This document shows positions 24,201-35,290 of a DNA stretch of 64,000 nt, piece by piece. This DNA comes from Euleptes europaea. Taxonomy: Eukaryota > Chordata > Lepidosauria > Squamata > Sphaerodactylidae. A program made the translations under genes and the position numbers. The stretch spans positions 9,578,501 to 9,642,500 of the forward strand of contig NC_079321.1 in NCBI RefSeq assembly GCF_029931775.1, written 5' to 3'. Under the pieces are notes generated by a model. It worked only from the letters and a program-made list of their open reading frames with translations, ran no database searches and was not told the DNA's origin. The stretch's first letter is position 1, and every line of letters starts with the position of its first letter.

Positions 24201-27200
24201 TGCCAGCTTCTGACTCGTCCTCTTTCACTCACAGGCTCCGCCCCGTCTCCCTCGTCATCCTTCTCTAACTGTTGTCCTAACCATCCTCCTAACCAATTAG
24301 TCAACCATCAGCTTCCCCAATTTTCCATTAATTCTCATTGGCTGCGCTCTGAGAGAGATGGGACTGCACTTGTCCTCCACAGCCTCGCTTGGAGGTATAA
24401 AGCTGCTTTCTCCAGGCATCTTGTGGTCTGAAGACTGGGTTGATCGTGACTCTTGACTTTGACCTGCTGGACCTGGATCCTTGCCTTTGTCCTGAACTGC
24501 CTTGCAGATTCTGACCTTTCTCCTACAACTGATCACACTTCTGCCTAACCTCAGATCCACCCTCTCTTCCAGATCCCGACCACGATTTTGCTGTGCCCTA
24601 TAGATCTCTTGCATACCCCTGACGCTCTGCCTACATCAGCTCTCTCTTGACTCTGGACTTTTCTTGCCTGTCCAACCAGCTGTGTGCCTTGATTGCTTTG
24701 TAGTCAGGTTAAACTTTAAAAATAATTTCTTATTGCCTTGTTTGCTGAGTATCTGTATCAAAATGCTTCCCCCTCCCTCCATTGCTGCCTGAGAGACCAT
24801 AAGATCTCAAGTTCACGGGCTGCATTCTTTTCTAGAGCAGAAACCAGGAAATTTCCCATGGAGTGTTTAGATCAACTGGGCTAGATCACAGAACACAGCA
24901 CCCAAATGAATATGGGATCCTTCTGGGTAAATTCTCTGAGAAAAAAGGAACAAAGATATTTTAATAAAAAGTGCTTTATCGTCTGCATGAGGTGCACCAT
25001 TTAGCCTTGGGGCTTTCTTAATCTTTTCCCTTTCTTTTCCCTTCTCATATGTTGTTCTTTTAGCTGTACAACATGTTTCCTGCACTGGGCTTCCTTTCTG
25101 GCGCTCGCAAGACTATCCTTCACAACATGGATGTATTGCACGCCTTCATCCAGGCCACCTTCATAGAACACCTCAAAGAACTGGATGAGAATGACCAGAG
25201 GAGCTTTATTGACACATTTCTAATTCGACAGCAAGAGGTAACAGAGTCTTTTAAACATGCCAAGTAATCTCAGGTGGACTTTTCAAACCTATGTTTTAAA
25301 CATAAAATTGAGTGTGAACACCCAGTAAGGAGCTGGGATTTCCTAACCTTAAGCAATTTCTATTGTTACTGGAGCAACATGTTATAGGGACTATTCTTGG
25401 TAGAGATGCACCTTAAATGCAGGCTACAAAACAAATTATGCAAATTTGACAGGTCTGGTGGGTGTTTGGGGATTGGATAGGGTTGCCAACTGCCAGGTAG
25501 TAGCAGGAGATCTCCTGCTAATACAACTGACCTCCAGCCGATAGAGATCAGATCACCTGGAGAAAAATGGCCTCTTTGGCAATTGAACTCTCTGGAACTG
25601 AAGTCCCTCCCTGGCAACCCTAGGATTGGACCTCCAACATTAATTTAGATTTTTTAAAAACCCACAGGGAACATCATGGATACCGAGGAAGGTGCAGTAA
25701 GCTCTTTGCCCTCTATGCAATTTTCCTGATTAACAGGATACTTTGAGCTAGTACAAACATACAGGTTCCTGTATCAGTAACCCTATGCATTATTTATTGA
25801 TTGATTTATACCCCACTTTTCTCACCGATGGGGACTCTAGGTTGCTTACATCATTCTACTCTCATCCATTTTATCCTCACTACAACCCTGTGAGGTAGGT
25901 TAGGCCGAGAGTGTGTGACTAGCTTAAGGTTACCCATGGTTGTGTTTGTGTATCATTTGCATGTCTACGGCCATTTATACAGAGACAATTCTGTTCCTCG
26001 CTCAATGCTGATTTTTTAAATCCAGCCTTTAAAATGACTGTTCACGGTCGCTATGCAAGAGGAGAAAGTCAATCAAATTCCACCACCCCCACTCGCCTGC
26101 TCCTTTGTTCCTTTGCATAGCCAGGGCTGGGATTCTGCATGCTTCCTTCAGGCAATGCTTCGATGCGAGGGTGGAGCAAATACAAAAGGTTGCGTTAAAG
26201 GGGCCCTTAAGAAATAAAAAGCAGGTATACACCGGCTTCGCAGTGACGTACGGAATGACAGTTCAGCGTGAAGAAATAAAAAAAAATATGCGGGGCACTT
26301 CAGCCTGGAACGCGCTGCTAATTACCGAGCATGAACAGCCTACATGTTCTTATTGTATTGCTAAATATTTATGTTCATTGGGTAATGTTCAAAAGCATAG
26401 AAATGTAAAATTTGACCTAATAATCTGGATCTGTCTAAACAGACAGAATAGAGAAGTCGTATTCTGGTATGCACACGTGTATTTCACTCACACCATGTCT
26501 TTCTTCTTATTTCCTAGAAGAACAAGAACAAGGTTAATGAATTTTACCATATTAGAAACCTAAGGACTCTTGTGAGTAACTTATTTGTTGCTGGCATGGA
26601 GACCACTTCGACTACCTTGCGTTGGGCCCTGTTGCTGATGACGAAGTACCCTGAAATTCAGAGTGAGTGCTTCCCATTGGTTGGTTTCCATTATTCTAGG
26701 ATATATGAAATCAAATTACACTTAGTGATAAGAACAGAAAGAACTCTTAGGTTGGTGTTGGATATTACCAGAATGAGGAAGAACAGGAAGTACCAGTGAG
26801 TTGTTATTCCTGTTTTCCCCCAGCTGTTATAATGTTGAAAGCAGAAGAGATTATGAACTGCTCAGACTCTTCATATTTTCAGCCTCTGAAGCTCTGGAGA
26901 CCAAAATATATTCTTAGCAGTTGCAGTTTAAGAATGAATAAGGCTTGGCTTCCTGTCCTGAAAACCTCCAGACTAACAAAGACTACAGTCCACAATAGCC
27001 ATGCAGATTAGCTTTGGATTTCACATGTTAACAGATCACTTCAGGATACAATGGTTCCATATTAACATACCACACCCTCATTAGCACATTATCTTGATAC
27101 TTACAGGACAATGATTAGCACATTACCTTTGATACTTCTTGCAGGACAATGATTCAGCTCAACCCAACCCCTTTCTGACTATATATTACTCTTCCTACAC

Positions 27201-30200
27201 ACTTGACACTGAGAGACACTGTCCTTCAGTGTTACTCCTCTGAAGATGCCTGCCACAGCTGTTGGCAAAACGTCAGGAAAGAAAATACCAAGACCACGGT
27301 CACACAGCCCGGATAACCTACAAGAACCAATAAGTCTGAAACCATCAAGTTAATTTTATTCAGTTTCTCCCTCATTGAGGGACTAAGTCTGAAACCATGA
27401 AGTTAATTTTATCATGTATGTTATGTGCAGGCAAGTTGTTTCTGACGTGGTGACCTGATAATTAATGACATCCAAAATGTCCTATAATTGACAGCCTTGC
27501 TCAGGCCATGGCTTCTGTTATTCAGTCAATCCATCTCATGTTGGGTATTCCTTTTTTTCTCTGTCTTCAATTTTTCCTAGCATTATTGTCTTTTTCAGTA
27601 AGTCTTGTCTTCTCATGATTTGACCAAAGTACGCAAGCCTCAGCTTAGTCGTTTTAGCTTCTAGGGAGAATTTAGGCTTCATTTGACCTAGAACCCACTT
27701 ATTTGTCATTTCAGTAATGCATGGTATCCGTAAAACTCTCCTCCAACACCACATTTCAAATGAATCAACTTTCTTTTTGGTTTGCTTTCTTCACTGAAAA
27801 AAGAAGGGAGAGAAACCTCTGATAGAAGACAGGAAAAAAATGTGCAATGCACCAGAGGTTACAAGGCGTTTATCTAATAACTTTAGCTACTCCAAAGTTT
27901 TACAAAATGGTAGTAACAACAAAGGTTCAAATAAATTGCAACACATGTATTACAGGATACAAATAATGAGCAAACACAAAAAGTAAGAGTGTTAATAATA
28001 TAACACAGACCCACAACAGTGAAAGGTCTGCCAGCTAGTATCCCATTTTGATATCCTTCTTCAGACTGTAACCTTGAAATTCAACAACAAACAGGAGTAT
28101 AAGTACCGTATATACTTGAGTATAAGCCGACCCGAATATAAGCCGAGGCACCTAATTTTACCACAAAAAACTGGGAAAACTTATTGACTCGAGTATAAGC
28201 CTAGGGTGGGAAATGCAGCAGCTACTGGTAAATTTCAAAATAAAAATAGATACCAGAGCAATCCGACGGGGAGTCTGAACTGTCCTCCCCGTCGGTAGCA
28301 GCCAGCTTGCCCTCTTGTCACCGCATAGGGTTTGGGCTGCTGCTGTCAGTGCTGCTGCTCTCCTCCCCGGCCTCTGCTCTTTCCCACCTTTATTTCCCCA
28401 TCCGCCCCTGTGGCCCCTCCTCCCAAGCCCTTAAAGGTCCTCCCTGGCTCGCTCCACCCTCTCCCTCCTTCCCCCATCTGTGGCGGCCACAGGGCGCCCC
28501 CCCGGCCCACCCGTGCTCGCCCGCCCGTCAGCTGGGCGGCGCTGGGGCCTCTAGCACCGATGGAGCCCCGGCCCAGAGCCATTGTCACGGCGGCACAGGG
28601 CTCCCTGGCTTGACAGCCCTGCCCTGCCCCCCGCCCGTCGGCCCTGGCCGGCGCCGTCTCGCCCCCACATGCTCCGGGCGGCGTCTGCGTCTCCGGCGTT
28701 GGGCAGCTCCTGGCGACCCTGCCCCTCCCGCGGCCCAGAGTCTCCAGGGTTCCGCCGGGTCCCCGGGGGGGCGCCTCTCCTCCCGGGGTGTCCGCGTCTC
28801 CGCGGGCATTTCAGGGAGGCGCTGTCCTCCTGCCGGCCCTGCCCCCAGCCACCGCGTCCGGGCCTCCCGTGGAGCTGCTGCCCGGTAAGTGCAGCCAGAA
28901 CGGGGGGGGTGCCGGCCGCCGACCCAGGACAGTGGGACCCTCACTCGAGTATAAGCTGAGGGGGGCTTTTTCAGCATTAAAAAATGTGCTGAAAAACTCG
29001 GCTTATACTCGAGTATATATGGTAATACAAATATCACTCAGTAATTACATATAACTTGTTTACAACAGGTTACATGGGACTTACTGTAGCTGTCATCAGA
29101 AATGAGGCAATTATCCTTTATGCTACATAGGTCTGTAATTGGTAAAATTTCTTTCTGCTATCTTCACTGTCCAACTTTCACATCCATGCATACTAATGGG
29201 GAATACCATAGTGTGAATGAAGAAATGTTTTATTTTCTCAGATAAGGTCCAGGAAGAAATTACAACGGTGATCGGGTCTGCTCAGCCTCAGATTGAACAC
29301 CGATCAAAACTGCCCTATACAGATGCGGTAATCCATGAAGTTCAGAGGTTTGCTAATATTCTCCCTATGAATTTGCCACATGCCACCACTGCGAATGTCA
29401 CTCTGAAAGGCTATTTCATTCCAAAGGTGATCACTCTTACTTAATTCCATTAACAACACAAGCATGGTGTAGTGGTTAAGGTGTCGGGCTAGGATCTGGG
29501 AGACCCGGGTTTGAATCCCCAGTCTGCCATGGAAGCTTGCTGGGTAGCCTTGGGTCAGTCACATACTCTTAACCTAACCTACCCACCTCACAGGGTTGTT
29601 GTGAGAATTAAACAGAGGAGAGGAAATGATGTAAGCAGCTTTGGGTCCCCAGTGTGAAGAAAGGCGGGATATAAATAAATACAATTTTAAGAATAAAATT
29701 AAGTTGATATCTGTTCATTTGTGGCCTACAACATTTTACAAAGAGGCCAGTTTTCAGATGCTGAGGGATTTCCAGAGCCAGCCAGTTAAGCTGTTCGTAA
29801 TCCCCGATGATTTCAAAGGGACAGCTCTGAACACAGAGAACTGGCCCATCCATCAGGCACACCTAGGCAATTGTCTAGGGCTCCAGAGATGAAGGGGCAC
29901 CAGGACCACCCCTGTCAGCGCCACACCTGCCTATCCGCAACATCAGGGTCCACCGTAGCCCCAGATGGCACACCCAGCCCCAGTGGGCAGCCCATAGACA
30001 GCCTGCTCCATTGTGAGGAGGGTGGGGCCAGGAGCAAGTTAGGGGGCAGGGCTCTTTTTAGGGCTGTTTGTCCCTCACGACATGGACATTGACAGATGTG
30101 GTACCACAGCAAGCCACATGATTGTTAGGGTGGCCAGGTCCCTCTTTGCCACCGGTGGGAGGTTTTTGGGGCAGAGCCTGAGGAGGGCAGGGTTTGGGGA

Positions 30201-32549
30201 GGGGAGGGACTTCAGTGCCATAGAGTCCAAAAGCCAAAGCAGCCATTTTCTCCAGGTGAACTGGTCTCTATCAGCTGGAGATCAGTTGTAATAGCAGGAG
30301 ATCTCCAGCTAATACCTGGCAGTTGGCAACCCTAATGATTCTCCCAAGTCGGGGCCGTGTAAATGGGTGGGTTCAATCTATTTGAACGATTAACCAGCGC
30401 ACAGAACACCTGTAGAAATGGTTATCTTTTATGGTGAAAAGAAAATATTTTTATTGAGCAAGACAGGAAAAAAATACAGGCATGAGAAGTTTACCCTACT
30501 ATTACTGTGAAGATAAATACTAAAAATTATCAAAGTTCCTAGCATTGCTTAATCGTGTTATCGCAAGTAATAGTTTTAAAAGCAAGTCAGGTTTCAGCCT
30601 TTGTCTCACACTGCTTTTGTGTGTAAAGTGCCATCGAGTCACAGCCAACTTATGGCAACCCAGTAAGGTTTTCAAGGCAAGAGACCATCAGAGGTGGTTT
30701 GCCATTGCCTCCTTCTGCATAGTGACCCTGGTCTTCATAGTGACCCTGGTCTTCTTCGGTGGTCTCCCATCCAATTATTAACCGGGGCCGTCCCTGTTTA
30801 GCTTCAGAGATCTGATGAGATCAGGCTAATCTGGGCTACCCAGGTAAAGGCCTCACACCTTTTTAAAAGGTAAAGGTCCCCTGTGCAAGTACCGGGTCAT
30901 TCTTGACCCATGGGGTGATGTCACATCCTGACATTTTCTAGGCAGACTATGTTTACGGGGTGGTTTGCCAGTGCCTTCCCCAGTCGTCTACGCTTCACCC
31001 CCAGCAAGCTGAATACTCAATTTACCGACCTCGGAAGGATGGAAGGCTGAGTCAACCTTGAGCCGGCTTCTTGAAACCGACTTCCATCGGGATCGAACTC
31101 AGGTCGTGAGCAGAGCTTTGGACTGCTGCAGCTTACCACTCTGCGCCACAGGGCTCTTTCACTCCTTTTAGGTATTAACAAAAAGCCCAAGTTACCCAGC
31201 AAGAGATCTTACCTAGTCTTCTTCTGAGACTTCTATCCAGATAAATCTGATTTAATTGTCACAGGAGTGACAAATAAATACCAATCTTATCTTTTCTAAA
31301 TCTATTCTATCATAATCATGTGATTATTATCTAGATAACTGATGGGTGCATAACTAAATATGAGATAATCAACAGAAGTGCAAGTAATAAGGTTGCCAGG
31401 TCCCTCTTCACCATTGGCAGGAGGTTTTTGGGGCAGACCCTGAGGAGGGTGGGATTTGGGGAGGGGAGGGATTTCAATGCCATAGAGTCCAATTGCCAAA
31501 GTGGCCATTTTCTCCAGGGGAACTGATCTCTATCTGCTGGAGGTCAGTTGTAATAGCAGGAGATCTTCTGCTATTACCTGGAAGTTGGCAACCCTAGCAA
31601 GTAAGCCAGTCAGCATATGTGTATGAATTACATCTGATATAGCAAGATAAGAAGGCCAATCACAACTCTTAACTTCTATTAATAAGCAATTAATCTAACT
31701 TTTCTGTAACTGTTTCAATTAACTGTCCAAGATGAAAGCAGCTCTAAGCAAAGTTCATAGACAGTTGAAAAGTGCTTGAACTCTAGGTTAGTTTGCAAAC
31801 TCAGCAAGGAAATATTAGGGATATCATAGCTACCACTAAAAAAGGGAGAGGGCGGTGATCCATTCCTCATAGTGTGGGGTGGGAAAGAGGGCAGGCAGCC
31901 GTCTAGTTATTGGCCCATGGTGCCAAAGATACTTGGGCCAGCTCAGTATAATTCAGTATGTCAGATGGTATGTGGCCTATCTTTATTTTCTTCAATGACT
32001 CGTCGTTTTTACTTCTCAGGGAACGCATATCATCCCATTACTGTACTCTGTGCTGTACGATGAATCTCAGTGGGAAAAACCACTTCACTTCTATCCTGAG
32101 CACTTCCTTGATTCTGAAGGAAAGTTTGTGAAGAGAGATGCTTTCATGCCTTTCTCCGCAGGTAACTACTTTTAGATACCTCATTGTGGGCTTAATTAAT
32201 AGATGGTGTTCCCAAGATCATTGACTTGGTAGAACTCCATCCCATCTGTCCACTTGTCCCTTATTCTTTCAAGATTCGCGTTATGTGTTAATGATTGGGT
32301 TGCTGTATATCAAAGTTTTATAAATAAAGAAGGCTTCCCTTCCTTGTCTGCATTGTCACAGGTCGGCGAATGTGCGTGGGTGAGACCCTTGCCAAAATGG
32401 AACTCTTCCTCATATTTGCAAGTCTCCTGCAGAGATTCACTTTCCAGCCAGCCCCTGGGACATCTAAAGAAGACCTGGACCTCACCCCTGCAGTTGGGTT
32501 TACTACGCCTCCTATGTCCTACCATTTCTGTGCTTTGCCGCATGCCTAA
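18237..32549 (+). CDS. Cytochrome P450 family 2 gene A (CYP2AC/CYP2K-like), complete, nine exons
   Basis: Microsomal haem-thiolate mono-oxygenase using NADPH-P450 reductase; substrate not predictable. Exons: 18237-18410, 20765-20927, 21551-21700, 23137-23297, 25064-25237, 26518-26662, 29242-29426, 32020-32161, 32362-32549. The sum is 1482 nt, 493 aa, with all junctions GT/AG and in phase, matching the standard CYP2 exon lengths. Visible in order: N-terminal membrane anchor (residues 3-20), hinge PPGPRPWP (from 32), C-helix WxxxR (W122-R126), I-helix AGMETT (299-304), K-helix ExxR (E355-R358), FYPEHF (408-413) and haem loop [11 protein letters not shown] with the ligand C436. No stop or frameshift. 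It is the first of three tandem paralogues. The start is the only ATG in frame here; genes B and C have an extra ATG nine bases upstream that is CAG in A. Adjacency to RHAG supports CYP2AC; subfamily is inference. Confidence 0.92.
19485..19693 (-). mobile_element. hAT MITE (GGGTTGCC family), near full length
   Basis: TAGGGTTGCCAACC to CTGGCAACCCTG, flanks CCTATTCT/CATATTCT. Gene A intron 1. Confidence 0.75.
20314..20512 (-). mobile_element. hAT MITE (subfamily 2)
   Basis: TAGGGCTGGAAGAGC to TTGGCAACCCTA with CAGGCTCCACCCCCAAATC; the paralogous copy in gene C intron 1 lies at about 61942-62358, so it predates that duplication. Gene B lacks it. Confidence 0.6.
21921..22103 (+). mobile_element. 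tRNA-type SINE (type I) in gene A intron 3
   Basis: GGGGCTGCGGCACAGTGG head, box B-like GTTCAGTCCC, body GCCTGAGACCATGGAGAGCC. Also at the same place in B (45423) and C (63262): an ancestral insertion. Confidence 0.75.
22158..22478 (-). mobile_element. tRNA-type SINE (type II), long form
   Basis: Antisense copy with (GAA)n end at left and head CCACCGCTCTTAAACACTAC at right. Specific to gene A intron 3. Confidence 0.72.
23401..23487. repeat. (CT)n and (ATAC)n microsatellites
   Basis: CT dinucleotides to about 23440, then about eleven ATAC units. Gene A intron 4. Confidence 0.9.
23515..23672 (-). mobile_element. hAT MITE (GGGTTGCC family), internally shortened
   Basis: TAGAGTTGCCAAGC to CTGGCAACCCTA, flanks AACATTAC/ATCATCAC (6 of 8). 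Confidence 0.65.
24190..24735. repeat. Unclassified ancestral repeat in gene A intron 4
   Basis: TCTCATTGGCTG, GGAGGTATAAAGCTGC, GCATCTTGTGGTCTGAAGAC recur at 49050-49490 in gene B intron 4. A TATA-like box in the middle hints at an LTR fossil, but ends and duplication are not visible. Confidence 0.35.
25478..25622 (-). mobile_element. hAT MITE (GGGTTGCC family), internal deletion
   Basis: TAGGGTTGCCAACTGCC to CTGGCAACCCTA, perfect 8-bp duplication GGATTGGA (25470-25477, 25623-25630); one arm shortened. Confidence 0.8.
25795..25945 (-). mobile_element. tRNA-type SINE (type II) 3' fragment
   Basis: Antisense TTTATACCCCACTTTTCTC, CTACAACCCTGTGAGGTAGG. Gene A intron 5. Confidence 0.55.
27180..27335 (+). 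mobile_element. Possible Penelope-like element terminus with a hammerhead-like core
   Basis: ACTGAGAGACACTGTCCTTC, then CTCTGAAGATGCC, a short hairpin and GGCAAAACGTCAGG. The arrangement CTGAnGA, stem, GAAAC is the pattern of Penelope-like pseudo-LTR ends; here the GAAA has become CAAA. Gene A intron 6. Confidence 0.35.
27424..27785 (-). mobile_element. RTE-BovB LINE 3' fragment, gene A intron 6
   Basis: On the minus strand, reads [30 protein letters not shown] and [14 protein letters not shown], the C-terminal BovB ORF2 segment. The paralogous piece in gene B is at 53376-53590, so it was present before duplication. Confidence 0.7.
28105..29023. mobile_element. TIR element (Zaphod/hAT-like) with GC-rich cargo, gene A intron 6
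   Basis: Ends ACCGTATATACTTGAGTATA and TACTCGAGTATATATGGT are inverted repeats, with further subterminal pairing (AGTATAAGCCGA / CGGCTTATACTCG). Between about 28270 and 28950 the content is strongly GC-rich and CpG-rich, unlike all surroundings. No target duplication was clear. The family name is from recall and tentative; no coding frame is credible. Confidence 0.55.
29464..29690 (+). mobile_element. tRNA-type SINE (type II) in gene A intron 7
   Basis: GGTGTAGTGGTTAAGGTGTC head, GGTTTGAATCCCC box B, tail GGCGGGATATAAATAAATAC. Same position in gene B (53867): ancestral insertion. Confidence 0.75.
30126..30334 (+). mobile_element. hAT MITE (GGGTTGCC family), full length
   Basis: TAGGGTGGCCAGG to GGCAACCCTA; duplication ATGATTGT/ATGATTCT. 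Gene A intron 7. Confidence 0.82.
30618..30852 (-). mobile_element. 5S-type SINE with BovB-like tail
   Basis: Antisense: tail GTAAAGTGCCATCGAGTCAC at left, 5S part CTCCCATCCAATTATTAACC and AGATCTGATGAGATCAGG at right. A GACCCTGGTCTTC unit is duplicated inside. Confidence 0.75.
30866..31158 (-). mobile_element. tRNA-type SINE (type III, 'ACCGGGTCATTC' family)
   Basis: Antisense copy: GTAAAGGTCCCCTGTGCAAG, GTCATTCTTGACCCATGGGG, CTCGGAAGGATGGAAGG, head CTTACCACTCTGCGCCAC. About 290 bp, next to the 5S SINE; a widespread squamate SINE type (recall). Confidence 0.7.
31388..31596 (+). mobile_element. hAT MITE (GGGTTGCC family), full length
   Basis: TAAGGTTGCCAGG to GGCAACCCTA; perfect duplication GCAAGTAA (31380-31387, 31597-31604). 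Gene A intron 7. Confidence 0.85.
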
Positions 32550-32882
32550 CATCCAACCATGTTTAGCTTCCCTGTGTGCACCGCCCTCCTCTTCTGCACC
32601 TTTTTGCCTGCCAAGGACATTTCAGACTCAGTGTAACTGGACTGTGTTTTGTCACAAAACTTAGTGCTTCATATGCCCATCTGTGAAAGTCCCACAAGCT
32701 AGATCAGAGACATAACTTAGTTCAAAATGTGGACCTCACTTCTTGAGTCATTTGCTGCATAGAAAAAAACCAATACTGCTTCTGTGTCTTTTTCTTGTAC
32801 TGACATCTAGCTATATAGCTATCTAGCTGTCTGTCGGTCTATCTGTCTATCTCTGCTCATACAGCTATAGCCTTGAGCAGAA

Positions 32883-32896
32883 AATAAAGGAATAAA
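32883..32896 (+). promoter_or_regulatory. Gene A polyadenylation signals
   Basis: Two AATAAA hexamers (32883 and 32891) lie about 335 bases after the gene A stop, just beyond an (ATCT)-type microsatellite. Gene B lacks this segment. Confidence 0.55.
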
Positions 32897-33483
32897 AATG
32901 CCTTACTTAGTGTTATCTTTTTAGTATTTCATTATTGCCCAAATAATCTTTGCCAAAAACAGAGTAACAGAATCATATGTATCTAATAATAGCCACATCA
33001 TCTGTGCCCTCGTACTGCTAGATGCCTCACTGGACATTTTCATATTTTTAAATAAAGGAGCAATTAAACTGGCCCTCAGTTCATTAAATAGAGGTTACTG
33101 ACACCTTATAAATGCCTCTGAATCACCAAGAGAACAAATTTGGTGTAGAGTACTATCTACTTCCAAGTGAAATCCATTCAATAGTCCTAGCGGTGTAGAC
33201 AAAACAAATCCATTTCATCAGTGCTGTGTTTTGGACATCAGATGAGCTTCACAACCATCAGGCCACTGGGTTTGCTTACCTATTCCACTAACTATGGAAC
33301 TTCTTTGAGCAATTATCCTGCCTTAAGTATGAGAAGGATACATGAAACAAAGACCTCAAATTCACCGAATGAGAACACAAACCCAACTGACTTATTTGTG
33401 AAACAATTTTTGGGTAGAGAAAGGGATGCTTACAAGAGGGGGGGACTTGAGACCCAGTAACTAATTTTTAAAAGAGAAAAAAT

Positions 33484-33836
33484 CCATCCGTTTTGACTTG
33501 GGCTCTACATTAGCAGTGACTGGGTCAGATGGTTCCAGGGTGCCAACTTGTCCCATTGTTTGGGATACTTTTCAGTTTATTTGGTCTGAGGATGTGGACA
33601 GGACTATTTTAAGTTTGAGGCCTACCACCTGCTTACATGACCCTTGCCCTTCCTGGTTACTTAATTCTTCAGGGGAGGGGGATGGCTGATGGGGTGCAAG
33701 AGGTAGTTAATGCTTCCTGATGAGAGAGGGTGGTCATCCCAGCCTAGAAACATGCTTTGGTGCATCCACTTCTAAATAAGCCTACCCTGGATCCAGGAGA
33801 TCTCAATAACTATCGACCAGTCTCAAATGAGGAGGC
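33484..33836 (+). mobile_element. L2-like LINE fragment downstream of gene A
   Basis: Translated pieces CPIVWDTFQFIWSEDVDRT, HDPCPSWLLNSS, VHPLLNKPTLDPGDLNNYRP VS resemble the L2-group ORF2 N-side of the RT domain. The copy after gene B is at 57650-57950, so it is part of the duplicated unit. Confidence 0.6.
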
Positions 33837-33837
33837 C

Positions 33838-33935
33838 CACAGACTGGATATGCTCAATCTACATTCCAATTCTGAAAAAAGGAGACATCAAAGATTGCAG
33901 CAACTATTGGACCATCACATTAATTTCTCATGCTA
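33838..33935 (+). mobile_element. BovB LINE fragment
   Basis: WICSIYIPILKKGDIKDC then SNYWTITLIS is the RTE-BovB RT motif. A second partial copy of the same 40 bases follows at 33942-33985. The B-side equivalent is 57950-58040. Confidence 0.65.
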
Positions 33936-34654
33936 TTCAAACATGCTCAATCTACATTCCAGTTCTGAAAAAGGAAACTTCCATGCAGTGCCAGACCAGC
34001 CATGGTAAAGATTTTCAGAGCCTTCTAGCAGACTAGGAGTGCCCCTGCTCCCTTTGGCATTTTCCCATCAAAACCATCACATGACCAGAAGGGGTGCTAC
34101 TCCCTCAGTTCTCCTTTTGCGGCTGTGAAAAAGAGGACCTCCATTGTTGTTCTTTCCACATTTCATTCTTGAGGCTGAGGAGACGTGTTTCTCTTTAATT
34201 TTTTTGTCGTCAATATTCATTCTAGTGACGAATAAACTATATTTGAAGAGGAAAAGATTCTGGCTTTCTACTTTGTAGTTATGGTTCAAAAGAGGCCTCC
34301 TCAGGATTGTGCCGACTGAGGCTTTAAAATGGGACTGATAAATGCCCATTCTCTTCCCCTTATCTGCCTGGGGGAACACAAAACAGAGTTGTCGGCTCTT
34401 TCTGTCACCAATTTACCCTAGAAGCATGATTTGATAGAGCTGAGTTCAAAGACATTTTTCCCCCCAAAGGCTTTGGCTGTGCACCAGCCTGAAGAAAGTC
34501 ACCTTCCCCATCCCTGCCTACTTCCATTCTGAAAGGAGAAGCCAGGAGGTGTGGTCTGACAGAACCATCTCTTTTCAAAGGCTTTGCTACACTCCAGCCT
34601 GAATAAAGGCACCCTCCCCTCCTTGACTATATTGGCTCTGAGGGGTGTCCTGAC

Positions 34655-34861
34655 TAGGGTTGCCAGCTCCAGGTTGAGAAATACCTGGAGATTCGGGGGG
34701 TGAAGTCTGAGTAAGGCAGGGTTGGGGGAGATGAGGGACCTCAGCAGGGTGTAATGCCCCGGAGTCCACCTCCCAAAGTGGCCATTTTCTCCAGCTGAAC
34801 TGATCTCCGTTGCCTGGTGAACAGTTGTAATAGTGGATCTATCTGGATGTGGGCAGCCCTA
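34655..34861 (+). mobile_element. hAT MITE (subfamily 2), full length
   Basis: TAGGGTTGCCAGCTCC to GGGCAGCCCTA, flanks GTCCTGAC/ATCCTGGC. Inside the minisatellite. Confidence 0.72.
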
Positions 34862-35040
34862 ATCCTGGCATGACAGAGGTGTGGACTGACAAAGCCTCAG
34901 TTTCCAAATGGCTCTTTTCTAAGGCTTAGGCTTCAGTCTGTCTGATTGAAGGGAAACAACCCCCCCCCCTTCCCTGGCTGCCAAGGTGGAAAGCCTGGAG
35001 GTGTGGATTGGTGAATTTCACAGTGGCTCTCTTCCTCAAG

Positions 35041-35290
35041 TTGGGTTGCCAAGTTCCCCCCCCCCTTGCCATTGGCAGGAGCTTTGGTGTGTGTGATGGG
35101 GGGGGGGGTTAAGAGTGTCCCCATTGCTTCTGGGTTTATCTCAGAAGATACATTATTTTGCTACACCCATGTGGGGATTGTCCCCCCCTTTAGCTTGCCT
35201 GTTTCCCCCACAAGCCAGCTGAGGGTTGGCAAGCAAGCCTGTTAATCAGCAGGCAATTGCCCACCATTAACAGGCACCTGGCAAGCCTAT
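35041..35290 (+). mobile_element. Third hAT-type element
   Basis: TTGGGTTGCCAAG to CCTGGCAAGCCTA, flanks TCCTCAAG/TCTTCAAG (7 of 8). Interior unlike the GGGTTGCC MITE (TGGGTTTATCTCAGAAGATA). Confidence 0.6.

Noticed and set aside
24065-24614. Open frames on both strands in gene A intron 4
   Set aside because: Not conserved in frame in the paralogous block of gene B (49050-49490); repeat sequence.
28307-29037. Several long overlapping open frames on both strands in GC-rich DNA
   Set aside because: High GC removes stop codons by chance. The products are proline/arginine-rich in all frames with no domain, and the region lies inside a TIR element in an intron.
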